Origin: BMS3ABIN04 sp964553325
GTDB lineage: Bacteria; Bacteroidota; Ignavibacteria; Ignavibacteriales; Melioribacteraceae
Length of the DNA: 64,000 nt
Assembly: GCA_964553325.1 (NCBI GenBank)
Contig: CAZKKI010000023.1
Location: 5,212-69,211 of the forward strand
Direction of reading: 5' to 3'
In this document: positions 19,401 through 28,596 of the stretch, piece after piece
Numbering within the stretch: the stretch's first letter is position 1
Layout: each line of letters begins with the position of its first letter
Position numbers and translations under genes: made by a program
Notes under the pieces: generated by a model
What the model was told of the DNA's origin: nothing
Seen by the model: only the letters and a program-made list of their open reading frames with translations
Database searches by the model: none

Positions 19401-20281
19401 AAACCGCCACGGATTTAAAACCGTACGTTAGGGATTTCGAGCATTGTTTGCGGGGGCTTCGGCTTGTTAATCCTTTGATAAGAAAGGAATCCGTAATTAA
19501 ACGTAAAATTAGATTGGTAAATTTGCCGAAAGCGATTGTAATATCCCGCCATGCGAACTATTACGAAAATGCAATCATTTTATTAATGTTTTTGATTATT
19601 AAAAAAATCAAAACATTTCTTTCGGATGTATTAAAGAAAGACGAAACCGAATACGAAAAACTTTTGCTCGGTAAACCCGTTAAAAATTTGTTGGGGCGCT
19701 TGGGCAAAGGGGAAAACGAAATTTTCAGAGATATACTTTTGCTTAACATTTTACTTAGATATAATTCCGATTTATTCGATGTTGAAAAACTTTATGACGA
19801 AATTTCATTAAAGAGCAGCATTGCGAAAGAAAGAAAAATGTGGCAGCAAACCAAGGGCAAACTGATACTGAAAATTTTGGATGACGAAGATGTTCGAAAA
19901 TTTATTAACGTGAACGAATACGAAGGAATAGTATATTACAGTAAAGAAAGATTTGAAGAATTATTGAATTGGATGTTTTCGGTTACTATTTGCACTTACA
20001 GCATTAAAAAAGAAAACGAACTTACTAAAATGAAAATAACCGACCATTCTAAAAAGGAGATAGAAAAGATTTCCCCATTGGAACTTAGAATGATTTTACT
20101 TTTTGCCAAATCGTATTATTTGTATGATTTTCTGAAGCAAGCTTCGATAACTTCAAAATACAAACTAAACGAATTAAAAGAAAAAGTGAAATATGTCGGT
20201 TCAACGAAATCAAACGGTAAAAAGAAACCGAAAAGTAGCAAGGGTGTAAAGCAGGGGAAACGAAGAAAATCGAAAAAATAA
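16493..20281 (+). CDS. giant GH13 alpha-amylase-family protein
   Basis: A 1262-residue protein without a signal peptide, so probably cytoplasmic. A GH13 catalytic domain lies in the middle: region I DMVPNH (D434), region II RFDAA with the nucleophile D554, region III LAEAFW with acid/base E619. Region IV, usually NHD, reads NPNEE (N678-E682), so the third catalytic Asp appears replaced. About 340 N-terminal residues and 400 C-terminal residues, mostly helical, lie outside known GH13 parts, and the tail is very lysine-rich. ATG 16493 was preferred to a TTG at 16418. Likely acts on alpha-glucans; exact activity unknown. Confidence 0.8.
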   Translation: MKNSTINRFNGKLKFEFHIAKHIREKYQLEDEYFSITGNVVFANFAAVRKFVNKINTFRDENTKLRVGEVNAAGLIDEIYHYILREYETKQNPGVFNKALNRLFQQFTEEEIEELLLDFVKTFPPLDVYKNRLSAQKYLEESTEGKPNKEIALEELILLYLSNINPANRNLKEFFDENYLAKKKTYSEAITKLDEFFKEETPFGPAGQSVLELLKTPILTHPESLWEQLRYLQSHWKPFLGNLMIRKILQSQDLMKEDVVINFNQFDAGGVPGTPPTIIPQYKPETIEEEYEKFTLGKSHYKFALDVLHEYEEPEKFTPDLNWMPNVIMIAKNTYVWLDQLSKKYGKEIKRLDQIPDEELEQLRKWNINGLWLIGIWERSPASKKIKHLMGNIDAVASAYSLYDYVIAEDLGGEEAYQNFNKRAKRKGIRLASDMVPNHTGIYSKWIVEHPEYFIQSKEPPFPNYKFTRENLSDDPRIQIRIEDSYYKRTDAAVVFQRIDNATGEIRYIYHGNDGTNMPWNDTAQLDMLKAEVREAVIEKIFEVARKFSIIRFDAAMTLTKKHFARLWYPEPGTGGDIPSRADYAMTKEEFDSYFPKEFWREVVDRINDEMPDTLLLAEAFWLMEGYFVRTLGMHRVYNSAFMNMLKNEENYKYKKLITNTLEFEPEILKRYVNFMSNPNEETAINQFGSSDKYFGVATLMVTLPGLPMFAHGQIEGYTEKYGMEYKRAYYRETPNDYLVKRHEREIFTLMEKRYVFSEVENFWYFEFTDKRGRTLDNVFAYFNSFGNEKALVFYNNHFSTVSGKIYHSTPKVVKGKGDKKKLRRKTVTDLLNIKPEKKYYYVYRDHNSKLFYLKSGREILEHGFEIDLRGFEYRVFWEFKEVYDDTGEYERLAESLKGKGVPNIEFALHEINLEPIHHAFENIFAGHSFDKFVENLVETGQADKTEDQNIKFLKNKFYLLLKSINDYYKTATDLKPYVRDFEHCLRGLRLVNPLIRKESVIKRKIRLVNLPKAIVISRHANYYENAIILLMFLIIKKIKTFLSDVLKKDETEYEKLLLGKPVKNLLGRLGKGENEIFRDILLLNILLRYNSDLFDVEKLYDEISLKSSIAKERKMWQQTKGKLILKILDDEDVRKFINVNEYEGIVYYSKERFEELLNWMFSVTICTYSIKKENELTKMKITDHSKKEIEKISPLELRMILLFAKSYYLYDFLKQASITSKYKLNELKEKVKYVGSTKSNGKKKPKSSKGVKQGKRRKSKK

Positions 20282-20536
20282 TTATTTAAGGTAAAATAAA
20301 AATTCCGGTTTGCGTATAATAGGATAAAATCATCTTAAAATTTTTTAAATTCTTTTTCTTTTTGAACTGTTTTTTTTATTTTATGGATGTCAACTTTCTA
20401 AAATTAAATACCGGTTTATGTTGAAAGTTAAAATCATATCTCACTTCTGCCACATCAAAGAAATTTGCACTTTATATCAATTTCAGAAAACACCGACATA
20501 TAAAAATTCTAACAATAAAACGACAGGAGACGCATA

Positions 20537-21679
20537 GTGATTATTTCAGTTCCCAAAGAAATAATGGAAGGTGAAAATCGTGTTGCCGTTACTCCGGATG
20601 TTGCCGGAAAGCTTATCAAGAAAGGATTTGAAGTACAAGTGGAAACTAATGCCGGACTCAATGCCGGATTTACGGACGAAGATTACGTAAATGCCGGTGC
20701 GAAGGTATTGAACGATGTTCAAGCGCTTTACTCGAATGCGGATATCGTGTTGAAAGTACAACGTCCGATGGAACATCCCTCAGCCGGTAAACACGAAATC
20801 GACTTGATGAAAAGCGGAACCATGCTTATCACTTTTATGTACGCTTTACATTACCCGCAAGTTGCAAAGCAATGTGCGGAGAAAGGAATCAACGTTATTT
20901 CAATGGATATGATTCCCCGAACTACTTTGGCGCAAAAGATGGATGCTCTCAGTTCTCAAGCGAATATTGCCGGATACAAATCGGTAATTATGACGGCAAA
21001 CGTACTCGGTAAAATTTTCCCGTTGATGATGACCGCTGCCGGTACGATTCAGCCCGCAAAAGTTGTAATTATGGGCGCCGGTGTTGCCGGTTTGCAAGCA
21101 CTTGGTACTGCAAGGCGATTGGGGGCAATAGTGGAAGTTTCGGATATTCGTCCGCAAGTTAAAGAGGAAGTTCAAAGTTTGGGCGGTAGATTTATTGAAG
21201 TGGAAACGGATGAAGATATGCAAGACGAAGGCGGATATGCAAAAGAAGCTTCCGAGGAATTTTTAAGAAAACAGAAAGAATTGATTTTCAAACACATAAC
21301 TCAAGCCGATATTGTTATTACAACCGCGTTGGTACCCGGTAAAAAAGCTCCGGTTTTGGTTACCGAAGAAATGGTTAAGAATATGCGACCCGGTTCCGTC
21401 GTTTTGGATATGGCTGTCGAATTCGGCGGGAATTGTGAATTGAGCGAAAAAGGGAAAACGGTTAAAAAATATAACGTTACTATTATCGGTGAACCGAATC
21501 TCCCGAGTTTGGTACCGACAAATGCAAGTGAAATGTATGCTAAAAACCTGCTTGCTCTCTTGGAACATATATCTAAAGAAGGAAAAATGGAATTGGATTT
21601 GGAAGACGAAATTGTAAAAGGTTCGCTAATTTGTCATAACAACCAAGTTATAAACGAAAGAATTAAAAATTTACTTTAA
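20537..21679 (+). CDS. pntA: NAD(P) transhydrogenase subunit alpha 1 (NAD-binding)
   Basis: A 380-residue soluble NAD(H)-binding domain I of the proton-translocating transhydrogenase, which moves hydride between NADH and NADP+ using the proton gradient. The N-terminus VPKEIMEGENRVAVTP and the Rossmann motif VVIMGAGVAGLQALGTAR are typical, as is EVSDIRPQVKEEVQSLGG. The start is GTG 20537 with AGGAG at 20525-20529. The next subunit follows 23 bases on. The alpha chain is split into two genes, as in many bacteria such as Rhodospirillum. A 255-base AT-rich leader without a gene precedes it. Confidence 0.93.
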   Translation: MIISVPKEIMEGENRVAVTPDVAGKLIKKGFEVQVETNAGLNAGFTDEDYVNAGAKVLNDVQALYSNADIVLKVQRPMEHPSAGKHEIDLMKSGTMLITFMYALHYPQVAKQCAEKGINVISMDMIPRTTLAQKMDALSSQANIAGYKSVIMTANVLGKIFPLMMTAAGTIQPAKVVIMGAGVAGLQALGTARRLGAIVEVSDIRPQVKEEVQSLGGRFIEVETDEDMQDEGGYAKEASEEFLRKQKELIFKHITQADIVITTALVPGKKAPVLVTEEMVKNMRPGSVVLDMAVEFGGNCELSEKGKTVKKYNVTIIGEPNLPSLVPTNASEMYAKNLLALLEHISKEGKMELDLEDEIVKGSLICHNNQVINERIKNLL

Positions 21680-21702
21680 TGAAAATTTAATAAGAGGAAA
21701 TT

Positions 21703-21987
21703 ATGGAAGCACACGAATTGATAATGCTAATTTACGTTTTCGTATTGGCAATATTCGTCGGGTTCGAATTAATTACAAAAGTACCGCCGACGTTGCACAC
21801 GCCGTTGATGTCCGGTTCAAACGCAATTTCCGGCATTACAATTGTCGGTGCATTGCTTAGTGCCGGTCTCGAAGAATTTACGATTAGCACAATACTCGGT
21901 TTGATTGCCTTAATCTTTGCAACAATAAATGTTGTCGGCGGATATTTGGTAACCGACAGAATGTTAAAAATGTTCAAAAAGAAGTGA
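21703..21987 (+). CDS. NAD(P) transhydrogenase subunit alpha 2 (membrane)
   Basis: A 94-residue integral membrane subunit with three hydrophobic helices (about residues 5-24, 42-60, 63-85), matching the transmembrane part of PntA as a separate polypeptide. The TPLMSGSNAISGI segment is the conserved family motif. It lies between the NAD-binding and the beta subunit genes, with 23 and 9 bases between them, so the three genes form one operon. Confidence 0.92.
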   Translation: MEAHELIMLIYVFVLAIFVGFELITKVPPTLHTPLMSGSNAISGITIVGALLSAGLEEFTISTILGLIALIFATINVVGGYLVTDRMLKMFKKK

Positions 21988-21996
21988 GAGTGAATT

Positions 21997-23394
21997 ATGC
22001 AAACAATAACCTATATAGTTTATCTGATTGCTTCTATATTATTTATTTTCGGAATTAAGAAGCTGGGTTCTCCCAAAACAGCGCGACAAGGTAACATGCT
22101 CTCTTCTTTGGGTATGTTTTTGGCTGTCGTAGTTACATTATTCGATCAAAGAGTTTTAACATTCGAGTATATAATTATCGGCATTGTTGTTGGCGCCGCA
22201 ATCGGTGCCGCGATGGCGATTAAAGTTCCGATGACGGGTATGCCGCAAATGGTCGGTTTGCTTAACGGTTTTGGCGGTGGTGCTTCGATGTTGGTAGCTT
22301 TTGCGGAATATTATCATATTTTAAACACAACGGGACCTGTAATAGAAGTAGCGACTTCGGTAACAATTGTACTTTCGGTATTAATTGGCGCCGTTACTTT
22401 TACCGGTTCGTTAATTGCTTTTGGTAAGTTGCAAGGAATAGTTACCGGAAAAGTGGTTAAATATCCCGGGCAACATCCGCTTAACGCATTATTGCTTTTG
22501 GCGGTGTTGGTTGCGGGAATTATGGTAATCTTGGATCCTTCTGAAACCGATCTATTAATCGGTATTGCTGTCGTTTCATTAATCCTGGGTGTGTTACTCG
22601 TTTTGCCGATAGGCGGAGCGGATATGCCCGTTGCAATTTCGCTGCTTAATTCTTATTCGGGAATTGCGGCTTCGATGACCGGTTTCGTTTTGCAAAATAA
22701 CATGTTGATTATTGCCGGTGCGTTGGTAGGTGCTTCGGGAATTATATTGACAATTATAATGTGCAAGGGAATGAACCGATCGTTAATGAATGTTGTGCTT
22801 GGCGGTTGGGAAACCGCAGGACAAGGCGGTGCGGCTCCGGCTGCCGGCGGTGAAGTAAAAGGCGATGTTAAATCCGTTGACGCCGAAGAAGCTGCAATGA
22901 TTTTCGATGCGGCGCAAAGCGTTATTATCGTGCCGGGTTACGGCATGGCCGTTGCTCAAGCTCAACACGCAGTAAGGGATTTAATGAATGTTCTCGAAAG
23001 TAAAGGTATTAACGTCCGATTTGCAATTCATCCGGTTGCGGGTAGAATGCCCGGACATATGAACGTTTTGCTCGCGGAAGCTCAAGTTCCTTACGATAAA
23101 CTCTTCGCAATGGAAGACATTAACGACGATTTCCCGAATACCGACGTAGTGTTCGTAGTTGGAGCAAACGATGTTGTAAATCCTGCCGCCCGAAAAGATC
23201 CGAGTAGTCCGATTTATGGAATGCCGATTCTTAACGTCGATTATGCGAAAACCGTTATAGTTAACAAACGCTCGCTTAACGTTGGCTATGCGGGAATTAA
23301 TAATGAATTGTTCTTCTATCCGAATACTTTAATGTATTTCGGCGACGCGAAAGAAGCAATTACGAAATTGGTTAATGAATTAAAAGAATTGTAG
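21997..23394 (+). CDS. pntB: NAD(P) transhydrogenase subunit beta
   Basis: A 465-residue subunit with about eight or nine membrane helices over residues 5-265 (proton channel) followed by a soluble NADP(H)-binding domain. Diagnostic stretches are GMPQMVGLLNGFGGGAS in the membrane part, GYGMAVAQAQHAVRDL (dinucleotide fold), HPVAGRMPGHMNVLLAEA and VVGANDVVNPAA. It closes the three-gene operon; a strong intrinsic terminator follows 27 bases after the stop. Confidence 0.94.
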   Translation: MQTITYIVYLIASILFIFGIKKLGSPKTARQGNMLSSLGMFLAVVVTLFDQRVLTFEYIIIGIVVGAAIGAAMAIKVPMTGMPQMVGLLNGFGGGASMLVAFAEYYHILNTTGPVIEVATSVTIVLSVLIGAVTFTGSLIAFGKLQGIVTGKVVKYPGQHPLNALLLLAVLVAGIMVILDPSETDLLIGIAVVSLILGVLLVLPIGGADMPVAISLLNSYSGIAASMTGFVLQNNMLIIAGALVGASGIILTIIMCKGMNRSLMNVVLGGWETAGQGGAAPAAGGEVKGDVKSVDAEEAAMIFDAAQSVIIVPGYGMAVAQAQHAVRDLMNVLESKGINVRFAIHPVAGRMPGHMNVLLAEAQVPYDKLFAMEDINDDFPNTDVVFVVGANDVVNPAARKDPSSPIYGMPILNVDYAKTVIVNKRSLNVGYAGINNELFFYPNTLMYFGDAKEAITKLVNELKEL

Positions 23395-23421
23395 CTTTAA
23401 CCGGGTACCGGATTTTAGACG

Positions 23422-23447
23422 AGCTGCCTTTTTTAGGCAGCTTTTTT
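23422..23447 (+). terminator. rho-independent terminator of the transhydrogenase operon
   Basis: AGCTGCC (23422-23428) pairs perfectly with GGCAGCT (23436-23442) around a 7-base loop and runs into a T-tract. It lies between pntB and the GH20 gene. Confidence 0.9.
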
Positions 23448-23503
23448 ATATATTTTCACTCGATTTCCTCCGAAAGCGGTTTATTAAAAAAACACGGTAA
23501 GGC

Positions 23504-25531
23504 ATGAAAAAAATTTTATTCACTCTGATAGTTTTATCTTTCGTTTACAACGGTATAAATTCGCAAACACAATCTCATAATCTTATGCCGGTTCCCGGCA
23601 AATTAAAGTTTACCGGGAAGAAATTCAGAATCAATGAAAATTTTAAAGCCGGTATAACCGGTGGTTCTTCAATACGGGTTGAAAAGGGCGTAAATAGAAT
23701 GCTAAAAAGACTTGCCGGAAGAACCGGTTTGTTTTTTGAAAATCCGTTTGTGTTAAAAGGAATAAATGAAGATTCCGTCGATATGTCCGTTTCTTTTGCC
23801 GATTCGGTTAAAGTTAAATTGTTTATGGATGAAGCATATGGATTGAATGTAAGCGAAAACAAGATTACACTTTCCGCACGATCGGATATCGGGATTTTGC
23901 GCGGACTGGAAACCTTATTACAATTAATGGATTCCGATTCTGCCGGCTATTATTTTCACGGTGTAAAAATTGATGATGCTCCGCGCTTTCCTTGGCGTGG
24001 GTTGATGATTGATGTTTGCCGTCACTTTATGCCGATTGATGTTATTTACAGAAATCTTGACGCGATGGCTGCCGTGAAAATGAATGTTCTCCATCTCCAT
24101 TTAAGCGAAGATCAAGGATTCAGAATTGAATGTAAAACCTTTCCGAAATTACATTTGAAGGCTTCGGACGGATTTTATTTCACTCAAGAGCAAATCAAAG
24201 ATATTATTAAATATGCCGATGAAAGGGGAATCCGTGTTGTGCCGGAATTCGATATCCCGGGTCACGCTACTAGTTGGTTGGTGGCTTATCCGGAATATGC
24301 GAGTATGCCCGGTCCGTACAAACTGCAACGCGGTTGGGGAATTTTCGATCCTGTTTTCGACCCGACAAAAGAACAAACGTATGAATTCTTCGATGAATTT
24401 TTTAAGGAAATGACTGCGCTTTTCCCGGACGATTATTTCCACATCGGCGGTGACGAAAACAACGGTAAACACTGGAAAGCAAACGAGAGAATTCAAAAAT
24501 TTATGAACGAACACGGATTTGAGAGCACTTCCGAATTACAAGCATATTTCAACAAAAAAATATCAAAAATTTTAAGTAAATATAATAAAAATATGATTGG
24601 TTGGGATGAAATCCTTGAACCCGGAATCCCCAAAAACATTGTTATTCAATCGTGGCGCGGAAAAGAAGGATTAATTAAAGCGGCACGGAACGGTTATTAT
24701 GCAATTCTTTCGAACGGATATTATATCGATTTGATTCAACCTACCGACTTTCATTATTTGAATGACCCGTTGCCCGAAGATATTGAACTGACCGATGATG
24801 AGAAAAAGTATGTTTTAGGCGGAGAAGCCACAATGTGGAGCGAATTTGTTTCACCGGAAACAATCGATTCCAGAATTTGGCCTCGAACGGCTGCAATTGC
24901 GGAAAGATTATGGTCGCCTCAACATGTCAAGAATATCGATGATATGTACAGAAGATTGGAAACGGTTAGTTTCCGCCTTGAGGAGCTTGGAGTAACTCAT
25001 ATTAAAAATTACGGAATGATGCTTCGGAGGTTGACGAATAATCAAGATATATCCGCTCTAAAAACATTAGTGGATGTTCTGGAACCCGTTAAAATTTATA
25101 AGCGAAATAGTTTGAGAAGACATTTTCAACAATCGCCGCTTACTCGTGTTGTGGACGCAGCAAGACCGGATCAAAAAGTAGCCCGTATTTTCAGAAAAAA
25201 AGTCGTGGAATTCGTTTCCACGAACGATATTAAAATAAGGAACTTTATTGAAGACAAGTTAAAAATTTGGAGTAATAATCATTCGAAAGTTGAAAAGCTT
25301 TCCGAACGTTCACCCGTTCTAAACGAAATTATACCCCAATCAAAAAATCTTAGAGATATTTCAACAATCGGGTTGCAAGCTATAGATTTTATTAAAAATA
25401 AAAACGTCCCATCCGCAGAATGGATAGATTTGGCGAAGAAGATAATAGAAAAAGCAAAGTTGCCCGTAGCCCAAACCGAGTTGATGATTGTTGAAGGTAT
25501 TGAAAAATTAGTTGAAACGGTATTAAACTAA
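23504..25531 (+). CDS. beta-N-acetylhexosaminidase, GH20
   Basis: A 675-residue exported glycosidase. A signal peptide (residues 1-20, MKKILFTLIVLSF ... NSQ) precedes an N-terminal GH20b-like domain and the GH20 barrel. The catalytic pair is seen in FHIGGDENNGKHW (D317-E318), which polarises the acetamido group and donates a proton. PRFPWRG and DVCRHFMP near residues 160-175 and the WGE/ATMWSE segments are also typical. It removes terminal N-acetylhexosamine from chitin fragments or glycans. The symporter gene starts 11 bases downstream and may import the released sugar. Confidence 0.92.
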   Translation: MKKILFTLIVLSFVYNGINSQTQSHNLMPVPGKLKFTGKKFRINENFKAGITGGSSIRVEKGVNRMLKRLAGRTGLFFENPFVLKGINEDSVDMSVSFADSVKVKLFMDEAYGLNVSENKITLSARSDIGILRGLETLLQLMDSDSAGYYFHGVKIDDAPRFPWRGLMIDVCRHFMPIDVIYRNLDAMAAVKMNVLHLHLSEDQGFRIECKTFPKLHLKASDGFYFTQEQIKDIIKYADERGIRVVPEFDIPGHATSWLVAYPEYASMPGPYKLQRGWGIFDPVFDPTKEQTYEFFDEFFKEMTALFPDDYFHIGGDENNGKHWKANERIQKFMNEHGFESTSELQAYFNKKISKILSKYNKNMIGWDEILEPGIPKNIVIQSWRGKEGLIKAARNGYYAILSNGYYIDLIQPTDFHYLNDPLPEDIELTDDEKKYVLGGEATMWSEFVSPETIDSRIWPRTAAIAERLWSPQHVKNIDDMYRRLETVSFRLEELGVTHIKNYGMMLRRLTNNQDISALKTLVDVLEPVKIYKRNSLRRHFQQSPLTRVVDAARPDQKVARIFRKKVVEFVSTNDIKIRNFIEDKLKIWSNNHSKVEKLSERSPVLNEIIPQSKNLRDISTIGLQAIDFIKNKNVPSAEWIDLAKKIIEKAKLPVAQTELMIVEGIEKLVETVLN

Positions 25532-25542
25532 AGGAAAAAATT

Positions 25543-27450
25543 ATGCAACAAATTAATTATCTCGATGTTCTGGTCATTCTTTCGTTTTTTATCGTGATAT
25601 TTTCAATTGCGGCTTATTATTCAAAACGGGCAGGGAAAGATACCGGCGAGTTTTTTCTATCGGGAAGAAATATGCCGTGGTACATCGCCGGAACGGCAAT
25701 GGTTGCAACAACTTTTGCAGCCGATACTCCGCTTGCCGTAACCGAACTGGTAGCAAAAAACGGAATTGCCGGTAACTGGCTTTGGTGGAATCTTGCTATC
25801 GGTGGAATGTTGACGGTATTCTTTTTCGCTAAACTTTGGAGACGCGCCAAAATAATGACCGACGTGGAATTTGTAGAACTTCGGTATTCGGGTAAAGCCG
25901 CAGCGGCGTTGAGAGGGTTCAGAGCATTGTATTTGGGACTATTCATGAACGCAATAGTGATGGGTTGGGTTAACAAAGCGATGGAAAAAATTTTTCTTGT
26001 AACCATTCCGGAGTTTAACCCGTTTTTGCTGGTGGTAATCTCCGCCATAATAATCGGGATATACGCTTCGGCTTCAGGTCTGTTGGGAACGGCAAGAACG
26101 GACAGCTTTCAATTCGTATTTGCAATGCTCGGGTGCATAATTCTCGCCGTTTTGGTTGTTCAAATACCGCAAGTGGGCGGAATGGTTTCGTTGAAAGAAA
26201 AACTTGCACCTCAAATTTTGGATTTCTTTCCCAGAATCGGTGAGGTTACGGCCGAAGGAATAACCGGCGGTGCGTTGGCGATTTCCGTCGGAGCTTTTTT
26301 TGCCCATATCGGTTTGCAGTGGTGGTCGAGTTGGTATCCCGGAGCCGATCCGGGCGGAGGCGGTTACGTGGCTCAGCGGATGATGTCGGCAAAAGACGAG
26401 AAACACAGTTTGTTCGCTACATTATGGTTTACAATTGCACACTATGCATTGCGACCTTGGCCGTGGATTATTGTGGCTCTTGCCGCTTTGGTAATTTTAC
26501 CGAGAAGCGAAAATACGGATGTAATAAAACAGTCGAATCCCGAATTGTATCAAAAAGTAGTGGAGGCATATAATAATAAAGAATTACTTAAATCCGCCGA
26601 TCCGGTTTATTCATCCGGAGAATTTATTGCAATGTACGAAAATTATGAAAACACGGTCGATCCCGGGGTTATGTATCCGAAGTTAATGCTCAGGTATTTG
26701 CCGAGCGGCTTGTTGGGTTTGCTGATTGCCGTTTTTCTTGCGGCTTATATGTCCACAATCGCTTCGCAGTTAAACTGGGGAACTTCCTATCTCATAAACG
26801 ATTTTTACAGACGGTTTGTGAAAAAGGACGGAACCGAAAAACATTATGTCTTGGTTTCGCGAATCGGTATTATTTTTATGACGGTCTTTTCCTTGTTGGT
26901 AACAAAATATTTTCTAACCACAATATCCGGAGCGTGGGAATTTATTATTAATGCAAGTGCCGGAATGGGCGCCGTCCTTATTTTAAGATGGTATTGGTGG
27001 AGAATAAATGCGTGGTCTGAAATTTCCGCAATGATTGCACCTCTTGTAATTTATCCCATCGCTAAGTACGGTTTCGGAATGGAATCGCCTATTACGTTGT
27101 ACCCGATTGTTTTCGGAACAACGGTAGTTTGGTTAATAGTTACGTTTCTAACCGAGCCGGTGGAAAAAAACAAATTGGTGGAATTTTACAAGCGTACGCA
27201 TCCCGGCGGAATCGGTTGGAAAAAAATAGCTGAACTAGTTCCCGAAGTTAAGGGCGATAGCGGTTTTGCCCGTCTGTTTTTCGATTGGTTACTTGGTGTA
27301 ATTCTCGTTTATTCGTTTTTGTTCGGAATTGGACGGATTGTTTTTGCGGAATATCTAAGCGGATTCGGTATTTTGTTAATTGGGTTTATTGCTGCATATT
27401 TGATTTACGTTGATTTAAAGAAAAGGGGATTCGAAACAATAGCGGAATAA
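25543..27450 (+). CDS. sodium:solute symporter family protein
   Basis: A 635-residue polytopic membrane protein of the SSS family, with roughly 13-15 predicted helices. The N-terminus DTGEFFLSGRNMPWYIAG followed by TTFAADTPLAV is characteristic, and LLIAVFLAAYMSTIASQLNWG corresponds to the conserved sodium-site helix. Sodium-coupled uptake is expected; the close link to the hexosaminidase (11 bases) makes an amino sugar or sugar substrate plausible. The gene ends one base before the convergent PAP2 gene. Confidence 0.88.
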   Translation: MQQINYLDVLVILSFFIVIFSIAAYYSKRAGKDTGEFFLSGRNMPWYIAGTAMVATTFAADTPLAVTELVAKNGIAGNWLWWNLAIGGMLTVFFFAKLWRRAKIMTDVEFVELRYSGKAAAALRGFRALYLGLFMNAIVMGWVNKAMEKIFLVTIPEFNPFLLVVISAIIIGIYASASGLLGTARTDSFQFVFAMLGCIILAVLVVQIPQVGGMVSLKEKLAPQILDFFPRIGEVTAEGITGGALAISVGAFFAHIGLQWWSSWYPGADPGGGGYVAQRMMSAKDEKHSLFATLWFTIAHYALRPWPWIIVALAALVILPRSENTDVIKQSNPELYQKVVEAYNNKELLKSADPVYSSGEFIAMYENYENTVDPGVMYPKLMLRYLPSGLLGLLIAVFLAAYMSTIASQLNWGTSYLINDFYRRFVKKDGTEKHYVLVSRIGIIFMTVFSLLVTKYFLTTISGAWEFIINASAGMGAVLILRWYWWRINAWSEISAMIAPLVIYPIAKYGFGMESPITLYPIVFGTTVVWLIVTFLTEPVEKNKLVEFYKRTHPGGIGWKKIAELVPEVKGDSGFARLFFDWLLGVILVYSFLFGIGRIVFAEYLSGFGILLIGFIAAYLIYVDLKKRGFETIAE

Positions 27451-27451
27451 C

Positions 27452-28231
27452 TTAGAATTTGTAAACTATAAAAATTCTTTCCGGTGAAATCGAAACGGAA
27501 ACGTTTTTGTTTTTATCGTGTAAAGAAGTTACAAAACTGCCGATGAAATAACCGATAGCGCTGCCTGCAATTACATCCGATGCCCAATGATAATTTCTAT
27601 AGACTCGTGAAATACTGGTAAGAACAGCCGGAACAAAAACCAATGCTTTCAAAAAGTCGTTTTCGATATTCGCCGCTAACACCGTTGAAACCGAGAATGC
27701 AACTGTGGCGTGACCCGAACTGAACGAGCGGAAATCGAAACCTTTAAATGAAAACGGATTGAAATTATACGGATCGTTTGTGGTTGTCGGTCTTTCTCTG
27801 CCCAATGAATATTTTAAAACCAATGTTGTTAATCCGGTGAATAACAAAGTCTCAAATAGTTCAAATCCGATTTTTTTAAATTTATTGTTATTGAGAACCA
27901 ATCCGCTCATATAAAAACCGCCGCTTAATGCCGCACCGAAATAAACATGCCCGTAAAATCTCCCGGTTTCAAAAAGGAAAGAATTTTTGTAAGTGTCGTT
28001 TTCGTTCGTCCAGATTTTTATATCCTTATCGATTAAAATAGAGCCGGCAGTTACGGCAAGTAGCCCTCCGAAAGTCAATAAATCGTTTTTATCCCACCGG
28101 AACGGCTTTGAAATAATGTTTTCGGAATCCTCGGCAAATTGAGAAAAGTCGTAGTTGTATTGAGCGGAAACGTTTCCCGTAAAAAGAACTGCAATTAAAA
28201 AAAAGACTGACTTTATTTTGATAAAATTCAC
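27452..28231 (-). CDS. PAP2-family phosphatase
   Basis: A 259-residue membrane phosphatase with an N-terminal signal peptide (MNFIKIKSVFFLIAVLF ... VSA). All three active-site motifs of the PAP2/acid phosphatase family are present: KYSLGRERP (K-x6-RP), SSGH, and SRVYRNYHWASD (SR-x5-H-x3-D). Substrates in the family include undecaprenyl pyrophosphate, lipid A phosphate and phosphatidic acid; the sequence does not settle which. It is the last gene of a minus-strand run after crcB and DUF190 (10-base gap). Confidence 0.85.
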   Translation of the reverse strand: MNFIKIKSVFFLIAVLFTGNVSAQYNYDFSQFAEDSENIISKPFRWDKNDLLTFGGLLAVTAGSILIDKDIKIWTNENDTYKNSFLFETGRFYGHVYFGAALSGGFYMSGLVLNNNKFKKIGFELFETLLFTGLTTLVLKYSLGRERPTTTNDPYNFNPFSFKGFDFRSFSSGHATVAFSVSTVLAANIENDFLKALVFVPAVLTSISRVYRNYHWASDVIAGSAIGYFIGSFVTSLHDKNKNVSVSISPERIFIVYKF

Positions 28232-28241
28232 TTGATGAAAA

Positions 28242-28592
28242 TTATTTTTTTGATGTGGAATATTTAATTATTTCGGCTTTTTCAACGGTTACCAATGCAC
28301 CGGAATTCGCTTTGTCGAGTATTTCTTCGATTACCGGAATGAAGTTTTCGATTTTCCGCGCTTCGTCAACGATTTCGATGACCAGCGGCATATCTTCGGA
28401 AAGCCGCAATATTTTCGAAGTATGAATTCTGCTGTTTCTTCCGTAACCCATAATTCCGCGGTAAACGGTTGCCCCGGCCAGATTTTCTTTTCTGGCTTCC
28501 ATCACAATTTTTTCGTAAACATTGACGGAACCGATTTTATCGGTTTCACCCAGAAAAATTCTTAATAATTTTGCTTCGCCTTTAATACCCAT
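28242..28592 (-). CDS. DUF190 (PII-like fold) protein
   Basis: A 116-residue soluble protein of the DUF190 family: KLLRIFLGETDKIG, then VYEKIVMEARKENLAGATVYRGIMGYG and the PLVIEIVDE strand. The fold is related to nitrogen-regulatory PII-like proteins by family knowledge, and these genes commonly sit beside crcB. Here its start is 4 bases after the crcB stop, so the two are surely co-transcribed. A role in fluoride resistance is inferred from neighbourhood only. Confidence 0.85.
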   Translation of the reverse strand: MGIKGEAKLLRIFLGETDKIGSVNVYEKIVMEARKENLAGATVYRGIMGYGRNSRIHTSKILRLSEDMPLVIEIVDEARKIENFIPVIEEILDKANSGALVTVEKAEIIKYSTSKK

Positions 28593-28596
28593 TTTT

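Noticed and set aside
20392..20429. Inverted repeat AACTTTC...GAAAGTT upstream of the transhydrogenase
   Set aside because: The 24-base loop is long and AT-rich, so the pairing is weak and no operator symmetry is evident.
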